From the NCBI GenBank assembly GCA_012184525.1, contig WOFQ01000007.1, positions 372,001 to 436,000 of the forward strand: 64,000 bases of DNA. The letters run 5' to 3'. Positions 54,787 through 64,000 of this stretch are shown here, piece by piece. Below the pieces are notes generated by a model. That model saw nothing but the letters and a program-made list of their open reading frames with translations, ran no database searches and was not told the DNA's origin. The translations under genes and the position numbers were made by a program. This DNA comes from Xenoacremonium recifei. Its lineage: Eukaryota > Ascomycota > Sordariomycetes > Hypocreales > Nectriaceae. Positions within the stretch are counted from its first letter, which is position 1. Every line of letters starts with the position of its first letter.

Positions 54787-57332
54787 TTTGAGTGGGTGGC
54801 TTGCCCTGCTGGCTGAGGTGTGTGCTGGCTGCTTGGCGCGTGTGTTAGTCAGCTGAGGCGGGAGAGACCTGTTTGTTTCTTTTTTCCCTCTCTTCTTGGC
54901 CCTTGTTTGCTTCTGAGGAGGGGCGGCCACCGACTATTGCCCGGCTGGACCGGGATTGCCTGACGGGATTATTTGTTGGCGCTGTTTTTTCCCACCCTCT
55001 TTTCTCCTCTCCCCTCCTGCGAGCAAGCTTCAGCCTTGGACAACGCAGTGTGGATAACCTATCAGTGAAGGTAGAGGCCGAGACAAGGGTGACTGTGCAT
55101 CAAGGTCGAGGATAGTACTTGAGAATGCAAAGCCCCCCTTCTCTTTGTGCTTTACTTCCAAGAAAACCGGGGACAGCGACGTATGTTTAGAGATCGCAAT
55201 AAAGCTGTCGACAAGAATGCGAGGTGGCTTGGAACCGGTGAGCCGAGCTGACAACACCAGGAACAAGAAAGATGGAGAAAGAAAAAGAACTGGGATTATA
55301 ATGGGAACGTCTGGAGGTTGACTCCAGGGTTCTTGTAGAGCACGTAGCTCTTGCAAACAGGGAAGCTCCTTTCCTTCTCTGCCACAAGCAGGGAAGCCGG
55401 GAGGGCGCTGCTATTGCAGGCAAGATGGCGTCTCTGTATGCGGCCTTGCGCCTTGTCCCACGCTCAGCCGACCGGCGGCTGAGTTGAGTGGGTGGGATAT
55501 TGTGAGAAGTGACGACAGAGACAGTACAGGCACCAATACACGGGTATCTGCAGCGGCAAAGAAATGAGAGAACAAGGACAAGGACGGAAGCCACCCGAAG
55601 CCGAGGGAGCAGGCCAACCAACAAAGACCCGAATCAGAGCCTGTGAGTTGCTGATACTCGGCCTCGGACAGGAGACGACAGGACCGACAAAGGGAACGGA
55701 TGGCCGAAGAGAAGGTGAAGAAGACTCAAGCCTTTCTTTAGCTTCAGAATCTCCAGTGTCTCAGCTCTCGTGTCTTCTTCTCACGATGCCGACGGGCAAT
55801 CTCCACAAGAGCGGCTGCTCTTCCAACAATAATGTTATTGAATGATGGAATAGCGCGCCAAGCTGTGTTTTGCGGTGGTTTCGATGGCCGGCGCGAGTCC
55901 ACCCCAGTCTCCGGAAGATTGAGTGGGTGGAGCGCGGGCGACAAGGCGGCCAGGGAATAGGCCGTGCTGAAGGCGTGCGTTCGAGGCCGCAAGATCTGGT
56001 GGTTTTTCGGTGTGCCAGCGTCGGTGGATGCGGCGGTGCACGGCGGCGGGTTTCGGTTTGGATCTGGATATGTGGCGATCGGGGCGGGCTGGCGGGGGGT
56101 GTGAAAGAGCCTTAGGCAGCCCAGGGTGGCGTCTCAGGCGAGGTCCAGTGCGTTGCGTTACTGGACGGACGGACGGTCGAAATTTGGCCTCCGGCGAACG
56201 GCAGGCGGAAGGGAGGGGAGGGAATGCCGGCCGTTTATATGCACGTCCGTCTCGGGGGGCTCTCGGGGGCTCCTTCCCTGAGCTGTGCAAGCCCGACACG
56301 CCAAGGGGGGAGGGGCCGCGTCCCGATTAGGCAAGGGCGTGGTGCATCGCATTTTCCGTGTGTTGTGAGCGGCTGGACAAGATTGGAGATTGGACTGCAC
56401 ACAGCCTCCTCCCAGCGCAGTCACCAGCGTCACTGTTTGACTCTCGTCTGTCAGGCTGTCATCTTGCACCTCCAGCCTGCTCCGTCCATCCCGACTTTGG
56501 CGGACAGCCTGACTGGACGCTGCCCTGAGCCACTGCTAGAACACTCACACTCTCTAGGTGGCCAACAGCCTGCCTCGACACCGACGCGACGGAATGGAGT
56601 CAACTTGAGCCGCAAGAGTCGACCTCCAGCTCCACAATCCATGCCCTCACTCGGGCTCCCGCTCTCGTTCCTCGCAGCGACATCATTGCTACCAAACTAC
56701 GATGCAACGCGCGCAAACACGCCCATTCCTCGCCCGGACTACCTGGATGGCTCACCACCTGAAGTCCGGTTCGTGAACGGTCATGAGACATCGTGCAAGC
56801 TACCGGTCACCCAATATCTGTCTGTTCCTGACAGCAACGGTGAAGGATGGCATTTCTCCATTTCGCGCCCTAGCTCTGACCATCTCACGCATCTCCATCT
56901 CTGCACAACGGCCTGGGCTGAATCTGCCCCTGCTCTCGCTGCCTCGGCCCCCAATTGATGACCTCATTCCTGGACCCGCCGTTGGACGACTCCCCGGACG
57001 TTGAATGGCCGTTGGTCTGCAATGGCTGAAACCTTGATCGAAGCTGCAACCTAGCACGGCAGGCCACGTTGACCAAGTTCTGGAGCCTGCGGGCTATGCG
57101 ACATGCGGCATGCATCTAGAACCTCGAACCATTCATGTGCTCAATATGCAGGTAAGACCTTCATCTCTTTTGTTCCTTGCTGGGGCTGTGATGCGCATGT
57201 GATGATACAAGTTGAGCTTTAAATTTCTGAGTCGGCCGCGTGAAGACCGGAGCCGAGTTTGCGAGCTATGGTTCTTGTTTCACACCCTAATGGCCAGTTC
57301 TATGACTGTTTACTTGATCTAATCTGATGCAT
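54787..57332. other. Long intergenic region bur6 / alpha-beta hydrolase
   Basis: 2.5 kb between two minus-strand genes, holding the bur6 promoter and the hydrolase 3' end. The largest frame, on the + strand at 56224-56958, shows no family resemblance, no convincing splice continuation and a composition like its surroundings. I see no repeat or RNA gene. Confidence 0.5.
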
Positions 57333-58767
57333 CTACTTTTTGTTGTTCGAGTCACCAACTTTTAAGATCCTCCTTCTAATCTCGCTCACACTGGATTTCA
57401 GGCCGTGCAACCTCCTCTCTGGGGTGTTCGATAAGAAGACTGAGGCAACCGGCCAGGCGTGGATTCCTCCTTCGATTCTTTGTCCCTCAGCTTCAATGCC
57501 GATCCTGGCCTGGCGCTTGAGGAAGTCTTCGATATCTGGCGCAAAGACTTCGTCCTCGCCGTAAATGGCAAAGTAGCCATGCGTTGGGCTGGATGCTTTC
57601 CAGAGCTTGTCATCAACGCAGTTTCCGGGCGAGGCAGGCTGCTGCTGAACCATGTTGTCTCCAGCATACTGAAGCGCATACTTCCATAAAGTCCGTCGAT
57701 CTAGGTAATCACTGTCCGATGGATCATGCAGGCTTGTCAAGAGAGTCACCCAAGGAGATATGAGCGTGCACATTCCGGGAGGAGGTAGCGCTGGTGTCAA
57801 CGGGCCCGTGAGTGCTTCGTGCACTCCAGCCTTCGCTCGCTTCATGTCCCCGTTGTGATTTTGTGCGCCCAACTCCAGGAGAAGACTAAGAGCCAAAGCA
57901 CCGCCTGCGGAGTCGCCTGCGACACAGACTTTGGAGGCGTCTCTGACGGTTGCGAGGACGTGCTTGTATCCTTGCAAAGTCTCATGAATCTGCTTAGGAT
58001 ATACTTCGTCTGGCACGAGTGAGTATTCCAAGGCGAAGATGGCCGGGTTTTGGAATCCAGCTTCTTTTAGCAAATGATGCCACGTCATGAGAAATTCTAG
58101 ATAGAAGTAACTCGAGCCCATGACGAATCCACCCCCTGCAAGTATTACTAGAAGTTCTTCACATAGGTAAGTCATTGTTGAAGCAAATCGTACCATGAGC
58201 GTAGTAGAGAACAAAGTCTGGTGGAATCTCCGGGGTTTCCATGATCCACAGCCCTTTGGCTTCACCAAGACCGGCCTGCTTCCTGTCAATATCTGCATTT
58301 TGATGCATTGTTTGGCTAATACCTCATCAAGTGTGCATTCTCTCCAGTAGGCTGGAAATCGCAAGTACCCGTGCCTCAGCAACCGCCACCGGAAGAACGG
58401 GAGAGCGACGTATTTAGAGAAGAAGACCCTCCCTACACGGTAGTCGATGGACTTGAATGCATATCGCACACATCGAATGACAAAGTCCTCAAAGGGCGTG
58501 GCCTCTCGTACGAAGGCATGCTGTTTGCTTGGATCCGTAAAGTACCGCTCCTTGATGAAATGGACGGGGAGCTCGAGAACTGTTGCATCAAGGTAAGCCG
58601 ACTCCGCTCTGCTTACGGACTACTCCGAGGGGAAACACACTGAGAAAAGGGAGGGCTTCAATTGCTACCACAAGCGTTCGGAAGATTCCAACGTTCCATA
58701 GTAGCTGCGGCGCTAGGAAGATGCAGAAGACGACGCAGTCGAGGTAACTGATAGGCCCGAGGATCAT
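57333..58767 (-). CDS. HSL-type alpha/beta hydrolase (esterase/lipase)
   Basis: Four exons: 58641-58767, 58323-58579, 58194-58275 and 57333-58135, giving about 422 aa. The start MILGPISYLDCVVFCIFLAP forms an N-terminal membrane anchor. Splicing restores FVIRCVRYAFKSIDYRVGR, then EAKGLWIMETPEIPPDFVLY, then YYAHGGGFVMGSS with the HGGG oxyanion motif. The nucleophile elbow is GDSAGGALAL. The probable acid is in IYGEDEVFAPDIEDF and the His in GGIHAWPVA. These place it in the hormone-sensitive lipase family; the substrate is unknown. The second intron (58276-58322) is only 47 nt and has a tandem AAG/CAG acceptor, so a 44-nt version that keeps one extra Gln is equally in frame. A gene model without this intron would miss the HGGG region. 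Both introns around it were inferred from frame and motif continuity. Confidence 0.75.
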
Positions 58768-59426
58768 GGTGAGGCAGCGGAGGACAGTTTCCGCTGCGCC
58801 AATGTGATCGCTTACCCTCGGTCGTATGAAGAATGATATGACGATGACAGCAGGTTAGCTGGCATCAATTCTACCAAAATAATAAAAAATTTGCTAAATC
58901 ATCTCCTTGCTTCGAATCCGGGTTGTTGTCTTTGAATGTGCATCAGTAGATGAGGAGGAGCGGTCGTTGACGCGTAGAGGGGCTGAGAGCTGAAGTGAGA
59001 TCGATCCCAGCCAGGGGAAATGTTCCGGTTGGTGGCTGAGCGAGAACGTGGGAACTTTGAGCTTGGGTGACGGATGAAACTCAAATTCAACGGTAACTGA
59101 AGAAGGCTATTATATGTAGATCAGGTATAAATCTTCGTAATCCCAAGTTAAGTCAATTCCTATTTCTTGACCGTTTTGCGTCTACTTTCGAAGCCATTGC
59201 TGCCATCATGCCTTCTCGAGTCCCGTTGTTCGCTGACATAATCCTTTACAAGGGCGGTGCGCGTCTCACACCGCACCAGCTCGAATCCTTAACCCGCTGT
59301 CGCACTTGCAAGCACTGCGAAAATAAGAGACCGCTGGTGATATCAGGCATCACAACGACTGGTAATTCTGGAGTCCGATCACTATCTGCCCTCTGTTATT
59401 CTAAACCCCTCTCACGGCGACGCAAT
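58768..59426. other. Divergent intergenic region hydrolase / gig1
   Basis: 659 bp between divergent starts. It contains a short AT-rich run near 58874-58895. An upstream in-frame ATG for gig1 at 59208 lies within it (see that gene). Nothing else is recognised. Confidence 0.5.
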
Positions 59427-60153
59427 ATGGGTGAAGTCCTGCCAGAGGACGCGCCGTTCCCGCTGACAGAAGTGGATAAATGGATTCTTTCACAGACGGA
59501 TGAGGAGTTTCACAAGCATGACTGGGAAGAGTTGAGAGGCATCATTGGTACGCGGAGATATTCTTGTTTGCTTCTGTTTCTTGTTTCATGCGCCTATTCT
59601 GTTCCAAGTGACTGCCTTGAGCTATGACTGACTGCTATCCGCAGAGACCAACAACCTCTCAGTACTCAAACGCAAACCATCGGATCTCCGGCGTTACATG
59701 AAATGGACCGCAGAGACCAAGGCGGAATATGGCTCCATGACACAGTATCTCCTCGTGCACCGGTTACCCAAGGCCTGGGGCCAGCCGCCATTCACGCCGG
59801 CATCCACAGTACCGTTTGAAGACCCCTCGGACTACCGCGTCCTGCTGAATGACTGGCCGTACGGACTGGATCCTGAGATCACGCACATCGTTGTATGGCT
59901 GCGGACTCCCATTGCCACTGAGCCAGAGACGGGAGACATGACACCGGAAAGCCGGGAACGGGTCCGGGGATTTGTGAAGAGGTGCTTCATCGACGCTCTC
60001 GGCCCAGGAGGAGAGGACCGAGTTTTGTGGTTCAAGAACTGGGTTGCCCTTCAAAGTGTGAGAAGTCTGGAGCACATCCACGTCTTGGTGCGGTCTGTTG
60101 ATGACGAAACTCTGGAGAGATGGACTGGCGAGAAACCAAAGCCGAGCGACTGA
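59427..60153 (+). CDS. gig1: DUF3605 protein, N-acetylglucosamine-induced Gig1-like
   Basis: Two exons, 59427-59547 and 59645-60153, giving 209 aa from MGEVLPEDAPFPLTEVDKWI. The family includes Candida Gig1, induced by N-acetylglucosamine; its biochemical role is unsettled. Conserved blocks are LSVLKRKPSDLRRYMKWT, TQYLLVHRLPKAWG, LLNDWPYGLDPEITHIVVW, RCFIDALG and LWFKNWVALQSVRSLEHIHV. Removing a 97-nt intron (GTACGC donor, ACTGACTG branch site) joins EELRGII to ETNNLSVL. An in-frame ATG at 59208 would add 73 residues with no family resemblance (Cys/Arg-rich); it could be an unspliced leader or a targeting extension. The stop is only 66 bp from the stop of the convergent snd2. Confidence 0.8.
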
Positions 60154-60219
60154 AGATATTTGATGTTCCGCCAGATTTCCCCTAGACGACCCGGAGCATT
60201 TGCGTAATAGACAAATACT

Positions 60220-60708
60220 TTAAGCGGCTCGTCGTGCTCTCCGGTTGCCCTGAGGCATCGCGGCGTCTCCTGCACCAGCGCCTTGAAGCTCTGCCATCTT
60301 GTGACGACCCATGCCGAGGAGCCCAGAGGCGATATACGCACCGTAGGCGGGGACCACGGCCCAAAGCAACCAGCCCCAGTTTCCAAATAGCATAGCCAGA
60401 ACCGCAGAAGCCCAGGTGACCCAGATGACGTCGAACATGTACTCAGTCAAGCCCTGGGCTGCAAGATCCTCACCCGCTGTCTTCAGAGCCTTCGTGGCGG
60501 GATCATACTTGGGGCGGCCCGAGACTTCCAGGACATACTCGCAGACGAGGCTGGGTGCAGAGAGCAACCCATAAAGCCAGAGTGAGCGAGAAGAGAGGAG
60601 GAAGTGAACGGCGAGGAAGAGGACGTTGACAATGAGCGAGCCGATGTGAAGATTGTTGAGAGCCGCGGCATTGGCCTTTGCGCGGTCCTTCTTTGCTTTT
60701 TGAGCCAT
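60220..60708 (-). CDS. snd2: Snd2/TMEM208 homologue (SRP-independent ER targeting)
   Basis: Single exon of 162 aa starting MAQKAKKDRAKANAAALNNL. Snd2 (Env10 in yeast, TMEM208 in animals) is an ER membrane protein of the SND pathway, which targets proteins with downstream transmembrane segments. It has a basic cytosolic start and hydrophobic helices (LHIGSLIVNVLFLAVHFLL, FDVIWVTWASAVLAMLFG and WLLWAVVPAYGAYIASGLL). CEYVLEVSGRPKYD is a family block. The C-terminus is Gly/Ala then Arg-rich. A longer frame beginning 10 codons upstream is less likely, because family members begin with the MAQKAKKD-type start. Confidence 0.85.
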   Translation of the reverse strand: MAQKAKKDRAKANAAALNNLHIGSLIVNVLFLAVHFLLSSRSLWLYGLLSAPSLVCEYVLEVSGRPKYDPATKALKTAGEDLAAQGLTEYMFDVIWVTWASAVLAMLFGNWGWLLWAVVPAYGAYIASGLLGMGRHKMAELQGAGAGDAAMPQGNRRARRAA

Positions 60709-61812
60709 ATTGAGCGATTGTAGCAAGGCCGGAGGCAATTAGCGACAGATCGGTACGTATACGTTGTCGTCGACCAGCAACGCTGAGGTGCAGATGAGAT
60801 GGCACGATGGTGATGGTGTCAAACAGAAAAGCGGCAATTCTGAGCTAATCAGGTCTGGCTGGCGGCTGCAGATGCAATTGTGGACACTGGGCAGTTGCCT
60901 GGAACGGACGCTGGCGGCAGGGGCGGTCGTGCCTGGTCGTTCCTGTTGCTCGGCAAAGACAAGAGCGTGCATGGCGGCCAATCAGCGGCCGGCGTCGGCG
61001 GCGGGAACAACATTGGCAAGTGCGCTCTGCTGCCGCCACTGCCACCTGCCTGCCACTCGCCTGCCACCACTTCACCGTAGCGGGCGCGCGCCAACCTCCA
61101 GCGATTCGACGACCGCAAGCTGCTTTCTGCTTCTGCTTCTATTCTCTTTGCCCGCCACCATCGCAGAGACCATGAGTCGCTTTTCCCTCTATTGGGCCAG
61201 TTGTTGCTAGTCGAGTCGAGCGGAAGAAGTCCTCCCTGATCTCCCCCCTCCCCCATGTCCATTGGAAATCCGCCCTCGTCGTCGCTCGCCAGGCCCAGGA
61301 GACCCCCCACCGTTCAGTATTGCGAACCGCCGACGCAAGCACATTCACAGTCACGTTCACCTTCACGGGTTACGCTTGACGCTGATTGACGACCTGACGA
61401 GTGCTCAGTGTTCTTTTCTTGTCTTTATTGGCTTGACAAAAGGAGACTAGAGCTGTCTGTTTCTGCTTGCGCCGCTTGTTTTTAATTTCTAATATCACGG
61501 ACCGCCACAGACGACCACGATCAACGACATCTGTGTGTTTCCTCTCGGGTTGCCGCCTGCATCCGGCCACGAGCCACGAATCGACGACCTCCATTTCGAC
61601 GATTGAATACTGTTGTTTTCTGCCCGGGACCTCTGGCGTAAGCTCCATTGAGCGCGGCCACCGTGTCGGTTGTCACGACCTCCAACTCGGTTTGAAGCAC
61701 GCTGTCGATTATTCCATGGCCTGAACACATTGGCAGGGGACATATCCAACTTCTCTTCGCGTCGTCGAACAACCTTATCTCCTTTCCTCAAGACTGGACA
61801 GCAACATCCAGC
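60709..61812. promoter_or_regulatory. Divergent promoter region snd2 / cdc27
   Basis: 1.1 kb between divergent starts. CCAATCAGCG at 60978-60987 is a candidate CBC (CCAAT) site. A minimal upstream ORF (ATG GCC TGA) lies at 61716-61724, 89 bp before the cdc27 ATG. The long frames here are not gene-like. Confidence 0.4.
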
Positions 61813-64000
61813 ATGGCGCCCACCCCAGCCGCAACGAGCGGCCTTCTGCGCCAGGTTGTCTACTATCATCTCGACAACGCCTCTTACGAAAATGCTCTTT
61901 TCTTCGCTGAGCGACTTACAGCGCAAGATCCGAAATCGGCCGACTCGCCGTATCTGTACGCACTATGTCATCTACGACTTCGCGATTACCCCTCGGCCTA
62001 CGATGTTAGCAAACCTTTGGGATACCGTGGCATCCATCTTGGTTGTGCTTGGGTTTTTGCGCAGGCTTGCTTGGCCCTGGAGCGATTCAAGGACGGCATT
62101 GCTGCGCTAGAAAAGTCGAGAGGGCTGTGGTCGCAAAAAAGCAGCATGGGAAAGCATACTGCTACGACTCGATCGGGCTTGCCAGACGCCTCAGCTATCC
62201 TGTGTTTGCTGGGAAAATTGCATCGTGGCTACGATGACAAGAAAAAGGCCATCAGCTGTTTTGAAGAAGCTCTGAAGATGAATCCCTTCATGTGGGATGC
62301 ATTCACAGCACTATGCGACATGGGCGTCGGCGTTCGTGTGCCGAATATTTTCAAGGTCCACGATGTGTTGGTGCAGAGCTTCGAACTGGAATATGGCGTC
62401 ACTTCCGATTTTAAAGAGAGCATGACGTCAAATGCACTTGAGGTGCTCCCTAAAAAGGCGTCACAAAGGAATGGACACACAGACGACCCATTTCACATGA
62501 GCAACTCGCCTACGATCCACGAGATCGTCAACGGCGAAACAGTTACAGAGGGAGGAGACGACGATTTCATGTCCAAGATTCAAGCTGCGAGGCAGCGAAT
62601 GACAGCATCATCGAATAGTCATAATGGTAGCAGTCATGGCTCTGACCCGATGGAGACACCTACGGGACCGTCCTCGGACGCGTCGACATCTCGTACCATT
62701 GGAGGCCATGAGCCTCCCCAAGCACCTCCCCGTCGGGTTCGCAATGGCCAGACTGTAGACCAAGGACAAGAAGCGCCACCCAGGATGCACTATCGGCTGG
62801 GATCGAAGCGCTCTGCGCGGACACAAGAGAAGGGACAAGAGCAGCAAGGGGATCTTGCCATGTCTGATGCAGCAAACCCTTCAGCGGCACTGCGGTCCTC
62901 GATACCGGCTGCTGAAAGGAAAAGGACCGTTTCGGGACATCCAGTGCCACGATCTACAAACTCGGACGAGCCGACCACTCGACGCAGTGCAAGGCTCAAC
63001 ACCATGTTCCGACCGTCAAGCAAGGCCAACTCTGGTGCTGCAACAATAGGGGCGTCTGCAGGAAGGGAACTGAAGAAGGCTAGGCCCCAGATTTCTCGAC
63101 TAGTAAGGCCTGGCTCGAGCGGTTCCAGTGTCGGCCGGGTTGTCAGTGGCAATCGCAAGCCACTCGAAGATCCTCATGCGGATATCGATCATGGAGAGCT
63201 GGCTCGGGTCAAGGAGAACCCCCATCCGCTTGCTGCGTCTCGATCGGCTGAGATAGACACGGTCAGGCTCGAGGAAGGTCTCAAATGGCTTCTTGATCTG
63301 TTGAAGAAGTACGCCAACGGATATTATTCATTATCGCAGTACCAATGCCCCGAGGCATTGCAGGCCCTCAAGATGCTCCCCCTGGCACACCACAACACGC
63401 CGTGGGTGCTGGCGCAGATGGGTCGGGCTCACTATGAACAAGCTGCGTATGCAGAGGCGGAGAAGTTTTTCAGGAAGATGCGCGTTCAGGCACCATCGAG
63501 GTTGGAGGACATGGAGGTGTACTCGACTATTCTCTGGCATCTGAGACGCGAGACAGATTTGTCGTTTTTGGCACACGAGCTTGTCGACTCACATTGGCAC
63601 TCACCGCAGGCCTGGTGTGCACTGGGCAATGCCTGGTCATTGGCTCGCGACCACGAGCAAGCTCTGAAGTGTTTCAAGCGGGCAACGCAACTGGATCCCA
63701 AGTTTGCCTATGCTTTTACACTTCAGGGACACGAGCATGTCACCAACGAGGAGTATGAGAAGGCTCTCACGGCGTATCGACAGGCCATATCGGCAGACCG
63801 ACGCCACTACAATGCCTACTACGGCATCGGACGAGTCCAGGAACGCTTAGGCGCCTACGACAAGGCGTACACGCACTTCCATTCAGCGCAGTGCATCAAC
63901 CCCAACAATGCGGTTCTCATTTGCTGCATGGGGGCAGTCCTTGAGAAGCAAAAGCAAATAGTACCGGCGCTGCAGGCATACGCCAAGGCTACAGAGCTCG
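61813..64000 (+). CDS. cdc27: Anaphase-promoting complex subunit Cdc27/APC3/BimA, 3' partial
   Basis: The frame opens at MAPTPAATSGLLRQVVYYHL and is still open at the window end, giving 729 residues without an intron. Cdc27 is a TPR scaffold of the APC/C that receives the IR tails of Cdc20/Cdh1 and Apc10. The N-terminal TPR block has ASYENALFFAERL, SPYLYALCHLRLRDYPSAYD and FAQACLALERF, then KAISCFEEALKMNPFMWDAF. A disordered Ser/Thr/Pro-rich linker of about 250 residues follows, probably phosphorylated in mitosis. The C-terminal superhelix then starts: WLLDLLKKYANGYYSLSQY, AWCALGNAWSLARDHEQAL and HYNAYYGIGRVQERLGAYDK. The remaining TPRs lie beyond the window. Separase, whose activation depends on the APC/C, is encoded about 31 kb to the left. 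Confidence 0.95.
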   Translation, partial: MAPTPAATSGLLRQVVYYHLDNASYENALFFAERLTAQDPKSADSPYLYALCHLRLRDYPSAYDVSKPLGYRGIHLGCAWVFAQACLALERFKDGIAALEKSRGLWSQKSSMGKHTATTRSGLPDASAILCLLGKLHRGYDDKKKAISCFEEALKMNPFMWDAFTALCDMGVGVRVPNIFKVHDVLVQSFELEYGVTSDFKESMTSNALEVLPKKASQRNGHTDDPFHMSNSPTIHEIVNGETVTEGGDDDFMSKIQAARQRMTASSNSHNGSSHGSDPMETPTGPSSDASTSRTIGGHEPPQAPPRRVRNGQTVDQGQEAPPRMHYRLGSKRSARTQEKGQEQQGDLAMSDAANPSAALRSSIPAAERKRTVSGHPVPRSTNSDEPTTRRSARLNTMFRPSSKANSGAATIGASAGRELKKARPQISRLVRPGSSGSSVGRVVSGNRKPLEDPHADIDHGELARVKENPHPLAASRSAEIDTVRLEEGLKWLLDLLKKYANGYYSLSQYQCPEALQALKMLPLAHHNTPWVLAQMGRAHYEQAAYAEAEKFFRKMRVQAPSRLEDMEVYSTILWHLRRETDLSFLAHELVDSHWHSPQAWCALGNAWSLARDHEQALKCFKRATQLDPKFAYAFTLQGHEHVTNEEYEKALTAYRQAISADRRHYNAYYGIGRVQERLGAYDKAYTHFHSAQCINPNNAVLICCMGAVLEKQKQIVPALQAYAKATEL

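Noticed and set aside
54787..54930. 48-codon upstream extension of bur6
   Set aside because: Open in frame but Lys/Gln/Pro-rich with no resemblance to the family; the downstream MSSDEG start fits better.
56224..56958. 244-codon plus-strand frame in the bur6/hydrolase gap
   Set aside because: No family resemblance, no good splice continuation and no domain; treated as chance in GC-rich sequence.
58293..58322. 30-nt intron alternative in the hydrolase
   Set aside because: Too short for splicing, and being a multiple of three it does not restore the frame needed for GLWIM and HGGG.
54787..60153. Secondary-metabolite or other biosynthetic cluster around the hydrolase
   Set aside because: No polyketide or peptide synthase, P450, methyltransferase or transporter is nearby; neighbours are housekeeping genes.
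24885..64000. Functional cluster of separase and Cdc27
   Set aside because: Both act at anaphase, but they are about 31 kb apart with unrelated genes between; linkage is probably coincidental.

Overview
The window is nuclear DNA of a filamentous ascomycete (Pezizomycotina), most likely a Sordariomycete. The genus cannot be fixed from sequence alone. The basis is gene content and gene structure. Genes carry short introns, mostly 47-144 nt, with GTRNGT-like donors, CTRAC-type branch sites and YAG acceptors. Families typical of filamentous fungi are present (Zn(II)2Cys6 regulator, Vid21, DUF3605/Gig1-like protein). Genes are packed on both strands with no operon structure. I see no convincing tRNA, 5S rRNA or intact transposon, and no secondary-metabolite cluster.

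Left third (1-24.9 kb): a 5'-truncated sterol-glucosyltransferase-like gene; spp2 (splicing); vid21/eaf1 (NuA4 platform subunit, 4 exons); a five-exon Na+/H+ exchanger; arl3 (Golgi GTPase); rrp45 (exosome); cwc15 (spliceosome); D-xylulose kinase; a mitochondrial Mmt-type metal carrier; a class II-like sirtuin; and a small mitochondrial membrane protein.

Middle (24.9-43.2 kb): separase (about 2,097 aa, one intron); a 4.5 kb stretch without a recognisable gene that ends in the spliced leader of a Zn(II)2Cys6 regulator; kri1 (ribosome biogenesis); and the Rab5-type GTPase ypt5. Right third (43.2-64 kb): a RING protein with a prion-like middle and an arginine/aspartate-rich tail; pik1 (PI 4-kinase); bur6 (NC2 alpha); an HSL-type alpha/beta hydrolase; a gig1-like gene; snd2/TMEM208; and the 5' part of cdc27 (APC3), which is still open at the window end.

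Nearly all genes are housekeeping and unrelated to one another. Recurring themes are membrane traffic (nhx1, arl3, ypt5, pik1, snd2), RNA processing (spp2, cwc15, rrp45, kri1), chromatin/transcription (vid21, sirtuin, bur6, C6 factor) and anaphase control (separase, cdc27). I did not find a clearly new system. The best leads are a VPS13/ATG2-like tail on the glucosyltransferase, an ATGA stop-start upstream ORF on vid21, an overlapping upstream ORF on the C6 regulator, a decayed inverted-repeat element at 47.8-48.6 kb, short stop-free introns in four genes, and a tandem acceptor in the hydrolase. Exon borders were inferred by eye from splice signals, reading frame and family resemblance. No transcript evidence was available.
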